From assembly GCA_018699955.1 (NCBI GenBank), contig JABISG010000032.1:1-58184 (forward strand): DNA of 58,184 nucleotides. Direction: 5' to 3'. Position 1 is the stretch's first letter. The number at the start of each line of letters is the position of its first letter. Under the pieces are notes generated by a model, which was not told where the DNA came from, ran no database searches, and saw nothing but the letters and a program-made list of their open reading frames with translations. The position numbers and the translations under genes are program-made. Source of the stretch: Planctomycetaceae bacterium. Lineage in GTDB: Bacteria > Planctomycetota > Planctomycetia > Planctomycetales > Planctomycetaceae. Below are positions 52,864 through 58,184 of this stretch, one piece after another.

Positions 52864-53772
52864 ATGACTCAGCCGATCAATCAGGTGTGTGTTGTTGGAG
52901 CGGGCCTGATGGGGACCCAGATCGCGTTGCAATGCGCGGTCTTCGGCAAACGCGTGTGGTTGCATGATCTTCGGGAAGACGCCCTTCGAGGCAGCCTACC
53001 TGCCATGTCTGCGATTCTCGATAACATGACTGAAGACGGGTATGTATCGGCCGACGAGCGACAGAGGATTCTCGATCGCATCCGTCATACGACCTCCGTC
53101 AGCGAAGCCGCCTCAGACGCCGATCTGGTGATCGAGGCGGTTAAAGAAGAGGTCACAATCAAGCGAGACGTATTCCAACAACTGGATAAGCTCTGTCCCC
53201 AGCACACGATTCTGGGAACCAACAGCTCCTCGATTCGGATTTCACGCCTTGAGTCGGCGACGACGCGGCCCGATCGGGTATTGAATACACACTTCGTCCT
53301 TCCAATCTGGACTCACCCTTTTGTGGAATTGATGCGCGGCGATTCGACGTCGGACGCAACGATGGAAGCCGTCCGGTCATTTATGTCATCGATTGGCATT
53401 CTTCCGGTGATCGTTCAAAAAGAGAGCATGGGGTTTATCTTCAACCGCATCTGGCGGGCGGTGAAGAAGGAGGCTCTTAAGGTTGTCGATCAGGGAATTG
53501 GAACGGTCGAAGATGTGGATCGAACGTGGAGAATCCAGATGGAAACGCCGCTTGGTCCGTTCGCCCTGATGGACAGCATCGGACTGGACGTGGTTCGTGA
53601 TATTGAGTTGATCTATTACGAAGAATCGGGTGACCCGTCCGACGCACCACCGAAATTGCTGCTGGACAAGATCGCCGGCGGAGAACTTGGCGTGAAAACC
53701 GGGCGAGGGTTTTACACGTATCCGAATCCAGATTGGAAATCGCCTGACTTCTTGAAACAGACTTCGCCGTAA
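52864..53772 (+). CDS. 3-hydroxyacyl-CoA dehydrogenase family protein
   Basis: 302 aa from the ATG at 52864, with the Rossmann motif at residues 12-17 (VCVVGAGLMGTQIALQCAVF). Further motifs are DLVIEAVKEEVTIKRDVFQQ, LGTNSSSIRISRLESAT, NTHFVLPIWTHPFVELMRGD (His at the catalytic position, but LPIWTH replaces the usual NPP) and GELGVKTGRGFYTYPNPDW. The altered HFVLPIW segment separates it from classical fatty-acid enzymes and from the paralogue at 48905, so the two probably act on different substrates. It is the last plus-strand gene of the BKACE/CoA-transferase group, 93 bp after subunit B, and converges with the enolase-superfamily gene. Confidence 0.88.
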   Translation: MTQPINQVCVVGAGLMGTQIALQCAVFGKRVWLHDLREDALRGSLPAMSAILDNMTEDGYVSADERQRILDRIRHTTSVSEAASDADLVIEAVKEEVTIKRDVFQQLDKLCPQHTILGTNSSSIRISRLESATTRPDRVLNTHFVLPIWTHPFVELMRGDSTSDATMEAVRSFMSSIGILPVIVQKESMGFIFNRIWRAVKKEALKVVDQGIGTVEDVDRTWRIQMETPLGPFALMDSIGLDVVRDIELIYYEESGDPSDAPPKLLLDKIAGGELGVKTGRGFYTYPNPDWKSPDFLKQTSP

Positions 53773-53819
53773 GTCATCTCTTGCAGTCAGACAACCTAAA
53801 AAGGGAACGTACCCAGAAA

Positions 53820-54899
53820 TCATTCCGGACATGAGAACTCTGCGAGCGCGTCGCGGTCGAGTTCGATGCCGTGACCGGGACGATCCGGGGCGAATGCCCG
53901 GCTGTTCTCGAATTTGACCGGCTCTTTCGCCAGCTTGTTCCACGCGAGATCGGAGAATTCGAGGTACAGCACTTCGGGCAGACTCGCCGCGAGATGCACG
54001 CCGATTTCCATGATTGTGTTCCCCAGCGAAACCGGGATGCCAAAATCGCCGGCCAGATGCGCGGCCGCTCGCGACATGCCGAACGAACCGTGAACGTTCA
54101 CAACATCGACCCCGCCTGCTTCGAGCAACCGACGTTTTCCGGAAAAGCCAAGATACTCTCCCGTGTTGATTCGCGTGAACGGAATTTCGCCACGTAGCTG
54201 CGCGTAGCCGGCATAATCTTCACGGGTGATGGGGTCCTCGATCCAGAAGATATCGAAACCCTCGTTCTGGAAAATGTGACAACGGCGGATCGCCTCCTTC
54301 GGCGACCAGGCTTCGTTGGCGTCGATCATCAGATCGGCGTCCTGCCCCATCACTTCGTGGGCAATCGCCATTCGTTTCAGATCCCATTCGACGTCGGGAT
54401 GTCCCACCTTTATCTTGATGCCCTCGAAACCCATCGTTTTGAATTCACCCAGCCGACGGCGGAATTCCTCATCGGACAAATGGAAGTCGAGCGTGCTGCC
54501 GTAGGCCGGCACCGAAGGATTCGTCCCTCCGAGTAACCGATAGAGCGGCAATTCAGCAGCTTTGCCCATCAGATCCCACACGGCGGTTTCGACCGCTTGC
54601 GGCAGCGTTGCTGCGCCGACATTCCCGCCGCGCGGCCGCGTGATTCGCAGCGCTTCGGCAAACGAATTCGATCCCTTCAGCACGGGCCACATGTTGTACT
54701 CAAATTGGGCTTCGAGTTGTGCCAGCGCGGGCGTGGGCTTTCCCTGTTGCAGATCGAAACCGATGCCGGTCAGCCCGTCGTCGGTGGTTAATTCCATGAC
54801 CGTCATCCAGTGGACCGCAAACTCCACTTGTGAATCGCCGATCGGCATCGCCAATTCCAGTCGGACCCGGTGCAGTTTGTAGTCGGCGATCGTCGGCAT
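53820..54899 (-). CDS. Mandelate racemase/muconate lactonizing enzyme family protein (enolase superfamily)
   Basis: 359 aa. Capping domain (about 1-125) and barrel with K162/K164 (GIKIKVG), and metal ligands D193 (IDANEAW), E221 (WIEDP) and E248 (NTGEYLG). The usual His at the seventh/eighth strand (ATHxS in the mandelate-racemase subgroup) is absent; the region reads SLGNTIMEIGVHLAASL, so the KxK lysine is the likely single base, or H302 is shifted. It differs clearly from the enzyme at 2545. A dehydratase or epimerase on a hydroxy acid is likely, substrate unknown. AGGGG precedes the ATG, and the Nramp-like transporter gene ends 31 bp upstream on the same strand, suggesting uptake and use of one substrate. 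Confidence 0.87.
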   Translation of the reverse strand: MPTIADYKLHRVRLELAMPIGDSQVEFAVHWMTVMELTTDDGLTGIGFDLQQGKPTPALAQLEAQFEYNMWPVLKGSNSFAEALRITRPRGGNVGAATLPQAVETAVWDLMGKAAELPLYRLLGGTNPSVPAYGSTLDFHLSDEEFRRRLGEFKTMGFEGIKIKVGHPDVEWDLKRMAIAHEVMGQDADLMIDANEAWSPKEAIRRCHIFQNEGFDIFWIEDPITREDYAGYAQLRGEIPFTRINTGEYLGFSGKRRLLEAGGVDVVNVHGSFGMSRAAAHLAGDFGIPVSLGNTIMEIGVHLAASLPEVLYLEFSDLAWNKLAKEPVKFENSRAFAPDRPGHGIELDRDALAEFSCPE

Positions 54900-54915
54900 T
54901 GTGTTCCCCTGTTTC

Positions 54916-54941
54916 TTATGATCGAAGTTTTTATGATCGAA
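54916..54941. repeat. Short tandem duplication (11 bp, 15-bp period) at the transporter stop codon
   Basis: TTATGATCGAA occurs at 54916-54926 and 54931-54941, so on the minus strand TTCGATCATAA is duplicated across the transporter stop codon. It may be a replication-slippage duplication; it lies between the two genes and does not alter either protein. Confidence 0.6.
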
Positions 54942-56412
54942 AGTATTCGACGGTAATGATGATTCCCAGCACAGTCATCGCCAGTCCGGCGAGTGCAGTG
55001 AGCGTCTTCATCGTTCGGCTCATTCGCAGTGGTGCGGGCAGACGGACGTGGTCGGCCCACAGCATCGCGAAACACCACAACCCGCACGATGTCGCCCCGC
55101 TGATGATACTGCCGAACGTCATCCGGGTGATGATGGTCCCCGCCAGACTTTCCGGCAGCCAGATCATCGTCATCCCCCCCAGAAAACAATAGGCCGTCAC
55201 GCCGATGCGAATGACGCGCAGACGATTCGGCGTGACCGCTGAGGGAATGATTGCCGCTGCGCTTTCGACAAATGTGTGTCGATAAACCACGAACGCTCCG
55301 TAGAGTGTTCCAATGAACGCCAGAAACACGCCAATGCGATACAGCCACCGCAGCGCCGGATAGAGTTGGCTCAGAAATGCTTCCTGCTCGTTGAGCAGGT
55401 TGTTGTTGGCCGGAACTGCCTTTTCGCTGTGTAGCACCAGTGTTGCCAGAATCGCGAACAGCAACGTCACCAGAATCACGAATGCGAACGAGGCAACCGT
55501 ATCGAACAACGGGGCGCGACGCCATTGCTTGCCCCGCGCGATGGCGATGCGGGCCGAATCGGAATCGCCGGCAACGGCGGCATCGAGTTCTTCGCGCGAC
55601 ACCACGCGGCGGCCGGCCAGCCCCCACTTCTTTTCGCGCAACATCCCGATGTAGCCGATGTAGTCGTACGCGCCACCACCGACCGCACCCAGATAAATCG
55701 ACACTTCCAGCCAGGGGCTGCGGTTTCGGAACTCATCGACATATTGAGGTGACTCCAGCAACCATTCGGGGTATTCCGGCGTGCGCGGCACGAACAGCCC
55801 TTCGATGAGTTGGACGAGGTCCGGCCCGAAGACGATCACCGACGCACCCACGCACAACACAATGCCACCCAACACCACCATCGAAACTCGTTCCAGCGTC
55901 ACGTAACTGCTGCCGAGCGCCATCGACACGCACACGACAAGCAGCAACGCGCTCCAGACGTTGATCCAGAACTCCAGATAACCCCATCCGCCGATCGGCG
56001 GTCCTGCCATCGCGATCCCACTGAGCCGATGGATGAAGCCGCCCAGAATTTCGGGGATTGCCGAAAAGGCGATCGGCATTAACGCCACGGCCGGCACGGC
56101 AATCAACAACGGAAACCACAGCGGCGGGCCGGGCAACCCTCTCCAGGTCACCATCGGATGCTCGCCGGTCAACGTAATGTGCCGGGCGGCGGTGTAAACC
56201 TGGATCGCCTTGAAGACACCGGCATACAAGAAACACCACAACATCCCATAGCCAAAGATCGCCCCGCTACGCGAAGCATAAACCAGTTCGCCGCTGCCAA
56301 TGGTGACCGAAGCGATAATCACGCCCGGCCCCACGTAACTCGCCAGATGCGAGACACGCGGGCGAACGAGCGCCATTGGCGGTTCGGGATAAAGCGGTCC
56401 GGTTTCAGCCAA
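54931..56412 (-). CDS. Nramp-fold transporter lacking the canonical metal-binding motif
   Basis: 493 aa with about eleven hydrophobic segments. The TM1 region VGPGVIIASVTIGSGELVYA aligns with the Nramp TM1 (GPGF...IDPGN): the DPGN metal motif reads GSGE, so the Asp and Asn ligands are lost. In the TM6 region the MPH motif is also not found (GAVGGGAYDYIGYIGM). Other features (FGYGMLWCFLYAGVFKAIQV; PRTPEYPEWLLESPQYVDE loop) fit a divergent Nramp branch found in planctomycetes. It is therefore probably not a Mn2+/Fe2+ importer of the usual kind. It is co-directional with an enolase-superfamily enzyme, so organic-solute transport is an attractive inference. An inverted repeat (56457-56471) lies upstream. 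Confidence 0.8.
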   Translation of the reverse strand: MAETGPLYPEPPMALVRPRVSHLASYVGPGVIIASVTIGSGELVYASRSGAIFGYGMLWCFLYAGVFKAIQVYTAARHITLTGEHPMVTWRGLPGPPLWFPLLIAVPAVALMPIAFSAIPEILGGFIHRLSGIAMAGPPIGGWGYLEFWINVWSALLLVVCVSMALGSSYVTLERVSMVVLGGIVLCVGASVIVFGPDLVQLIEGLFVPRTPEYPEWLLESPQYVDEFRNRSPWLEVSIYLGAVGGGAYDYIGYIGMLREKKWGLAGRRVVSREELDAAVAGDSDSARIAIARGKQWRRAPLFDTVASFAFVILVTLLFAILATLVLHSEKAVPANNNLLNEQEAFLSQLYPALRWLYRIGVFLAFIGTLYGAFVVYRHTFVESAAAIIPSAVTPNRLRVIRIGVTAYCFLGGMTMIWLPESLAGTIITRMTFGSIISGATSCGLWCFAMLWADHVRLPAPLRMSRTMKTLTALAGLAMTVLGIIITVEYFRS

Positions 56413-56456
56413 CTTGTTCTCTCCAATTCAAGCAGACAACCAAGTTACAGTGTTAA

Positions 56457-56471
56457 CGGTTGCATTAACCG
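56457..56471. promoter_or_regulatory. Candidate operator upstream of the transporter gene
   Basis: Perfect 5-bp inverted repeat CGGTT/AACCG around GCATT, placed 45-59 bp before the transporter ATG, a normal operator position. No regulator is encoded next to it, so this rests on symmetry and position only. Confidence 0.3.
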
Positions 56472-56759
56472 GACTCCAAGAGATCAAAACGGCTTGCATG
56501 ACCTCGAAGACCGGTTCAACAAACGGCATCACCAGTCCACGGCGACCAATTCTCGCTCAACTCGGTGGCAGACACCAGCGAACCGGGACACCCACGTCGG
56601 TAAACGCGTGAGGCGTTGGTTCAGAATCCGGCGTGAGTGTGTTACATAACGTCACCGTTCCCGCCCCGGTTATTGATATGCTGACTTCAATGACGGGACC
56701 AGGCATTCCCCTGCAATGCAAGACTCGCAGGGACAGGTTTGTGGCAGCTGCGGGGTCTG

Positions 56760-56787
56760 TTTCCATGAATCCGATTCGCCTTATAAT
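56760..56787 (+). promoter_or_regulatory. Candidate promoter for the C45 gene
   Basis: TTTCCA, 16 bp, then TATAAT (56782-56787), 30 bp before the ATG. The -10 is a consensus match and the -35 is weak. Confidence 0.4.
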
Positions 56788-56816
56788 ACCGGAATGAGCC
56801 CTTTCTGGAGATAGTG

Positions 56817-57998
56817 ATGTCCCCAAGACCTGACACGTTCCCTGGAGAGCCGGTCATCAACGTAGTTTGTACCGGAACCCCGTTCGAGATGGGCCGCGAA
56901 CAGGGAAGCAGGTTGCGGGAACGAATTCTCTCCGCTTTAGAATCGGTTTCTGAGCTTGAAGCGTTTCGCTTACAGCGGCCCCGCTGGATGCCCTTCGTAG
57001 CATTTCGAAGGATGGCCGAACACAAGGCAAGTCAATTCATGCAGCGGGCGTTGTGCCAGACAAAGATTTCGGCGGCAGAGCGGCTCGCCGGTATCGCGGA
57101 AGGAGCGGCTGTGCCGCGCAGGAAACTCGATTTGTTCTTTGCCTTGGAAGCCGTGCTGAGTCAGCTTGATCGTGAGACTGTCCCTTCCGTGAATGCCGGC
57201 TGCTCCGCAGTAGCGATTACATCGAGTGCAGCGGAATCCGGCGAGCCGATCGTAGCGCACAATTTCGATTATTTGCCCTTGGTTCAGCCCTTCTACGTCT
57301 TGAGGAATTGTCACCCGAAAGACAAGTTGCGGTCGCTGGAATTTACGGTTGCTCCGTTATGCGGTGCGGTCGATGGGATCAACGAAGCGGGACTCAGCAT
57401 CACCTGCAACTACGCCTATGTCACAGATCACGGCGAAGCCGCGCCCACAATGACCATGCTCGTCTCCGAGTGCCTCGCCGAGTGCCGCACGGTGGATGAA
57501 GCGGTGGAACGAATCGCCGGAAGCGCCCGCTTCGGCGGTGGCATTCTCATGCTGGCAGATTCAACCGGCCAAATTGCGTCACTGGAAATCTCCAGCACGC
57601 GCAGCTTCGTGCGAGAATCGCTGCCGGGTAAGAATCGCCTTTGCCACACAAATCGGTTTCAAAGCGCGGACATGAAGTGTGTCGAACTGGAATCGGATGC
57701 CTGTTATGCAGAACGTTCACCATGTGTCTTGCGAGGCCTGCCAGTTCACGAATCGTCTGATTGCCGCGACGCACGGATTGAACAACTTCTTGAATCCCGA
57801 AATTGCTTCTCCGCCGCCGAACTGCATGATCTCATGTCAGATCACGGCGAAACGGAAGTTGCAAGTAACGGCACGATCTGCATGCATAGCGACTACTGGT
57901 ACACGACGGCGTCTCTTCAACTCTTCCCATCTGAGCGAAAGATTCGTGTCGCGTATGACACCGCCTGCAACGCAACTTTCAAAGACTTTTACGTTTGA
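56817..57998 (+). CDS. C45-type autoproteolytic acyltransferase/hydrolase
   Basis: 393 aa from the ATG at 56817, with GGAG at 56807-56810; a GTG directly before it is the alternative. Family landmarks are TGTPFEMGREQGSRLRERIL, the NAGCSAVAI site in which C129 is the predicted autoproteolysis point and N-terminal nucleophile, VAHNFDYLPLVQPFYVLRNC, GINEAGLSITCNYAYV and GTICMHSDYWYTTASLQLFP. This is the acyl-CoA:6-aminopenicillanate acyltransferase/C45 Ntn-hydrolase family. In bacteria most members have unknown acyl or amide substrates, so no antibiotic role is claimed. No signal peptide is seen. It is monocistronic as far as visible. Confidence 0.87.
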   Translation: MSPRPDTFPGEPVINVVCTGTPFEMGREQGSRLRERILSALESVSELEAFRLQRPRWMPFVAFRRMAEHKASQFMQRALCQTKISAAERLAGIAEGAAVPRRKLDLFFALEAVLSQLDRETVPSVNAGCSAVAITSSAAESGEPIVAHNFDYLPLVQPFYVLRNCHPKDKLRSLEFTVAPLCGAVDGINEAGLSITCNYAYVTDHGEAAPTMTMLVSECLAECRTVDEAVERIAGSARFGGGILMLADSTGQIASLEISSTRSFVRESLPGKNRLCHTNRFQSADMKCVELESDACYAERSPCVLRGLPVHESSDCRDARIEQLLESRNCFSAAELHDLMSDHGETEVASNGTICMHSDYWYTTASLQLFPSERKIRVAYDTACNATFKDFYV

Positions 57999-58184
57999 TT
58001 TCTGCAGGGCAAAATCTCGGTGGTCTCATCCCATCGCAATAATGCGTCTGTTACTGGGCGGTACACGCGCGGCAGGTAACCGTCGACGAAATTCGCTTCA
58101 TCAAACTTGATCGGTCAAACTCGGTCGTTGTTGTTGATGATCTGAAAGAAGGTCAATTTGGTTGGCCGGGCGGGCTGCAGAAAA
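57999..58184. other. Window end: no gene established
   Basis: The plus frame is open from 58043 to the edge and its end reads EIRFIKLDRSNS, then VVVVDDLKEGQFGWPGGLQK, with good codon choice but no ATG/GTG/TTG start. It could be a remnant. The minus strand also has an open frame entering from the edge (ANQIDLLSDHQQQRPSLTDQV, then stop). Neither can be decided from 186 bp. Confidence 0.3.

Larger units (their letters stand above)
56413..56816. other. Divergent intergenic region, Nramp-like transporter / C45 protein
   Basis: 404 bp with no supported gene. It contains an inverted repeat CGGTT-GCATT-AACCG (56457-56471) 45 bp before the transporter start, and a TATAAT (56782-56787) before the C45 gene. 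Confidence 0.45.

Noticed and set aside
1..58184. CRISPR array, tRNA or rRNA genes
   Set aside because: No regularly spaced short repeats other than the coding LRR array, and no tRNA-like or rRNA sequence recognised by eye in the intergenic regions.

Overview
The window reads as chromosomal DNA from a planctomycete. The main reason is the density of families expanded in Planctomycetota: Tat-exported DUF1501 and DUF1552 proteins, large secreted DUF1587/1592/1588/1585 and DUF1549/1553 proteins with CxxCH haem motifs, a propeller dehydrogenase with a C-terminal Pirellula/Verrucomicrobium-type haem domain, leucine-rich-repeat proteins, and proteins with formylglycine-generating-enzyme-like (FGE/SUMF1) domains. 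Genus cannot be fixed from the sequence alone. No rRNA, tRNA, CRISPR array, prophage or plasmid functions were recognised.

Layout. 1-2.5 kb is an accessory patch: the right part of an IS3-family element, a lipoprotein made of eight 24-residue LRRs flanked by a 24-bp direct repeat, and a WD40 fragment. 2.5-5.4 kb holds a divergent pair, an enolase-superfamily (mandelate racemase-like) enzyme and an MlrC/M81 metallopeptidase. 5.4-32 kb is dominated by exported, probably periplasmic or surface proteins: four DUF1501, two DUF1552, two DUF1592-type, one DUF1549/1553 and one propeller-cytochrome protein. These are interleaved with two alpha/beta hydrolases, a PQQ-propeller/LRR fusion and a membrane ankyrin protein. 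They fall into short operons: 7.1-15.6 kb on plus; 25.9-22.0 kb and 21.6-17.2 kb on minus; 32.0-28.2 kb on minus.

32-40 kb is housekeeping-like: aminopeptidase N, a Ca2+-type P-ATPase divergent from a Ca2+/cation antiporter, and a zinc alcohol dehydrogenase without the structural-zinc cysteines. 40.1-48.9 kb is the most unusual part: on the minus strand an ArsR-type regulator is followed by a secreted single-FGE-domain protein and a secreted protein of about 2314 residues. The giant carries five FGE-like domains and two five-bladed glycosidase-type propellers, and has lost the FGE catalytic cysteine pair.

48.9-56.4 kb looks like a catabolic island: two 3-hydroxyacyl-CoA-dehydrogenase-family enzymes, a beta-keto acid cleavage enzyme (BKACE, DUF849), a two-subunit CoA-transferase, an enolase-superfamily enzyme and an Nramp-fold transporter without the DPGN metal site. 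Together they could import and oxidise a 3-hydroxy acid, cleave the resulting beta-keto acid with acetyl-CoA, and recycle acetoacetate to acetoacetyl-CoA. The substrate is unknown. A C45-type autoproteolytic acyltransferase/hydrolase closes the window.

All functional calls come from reading motifs by eye and from family knowledge; no database search was run.
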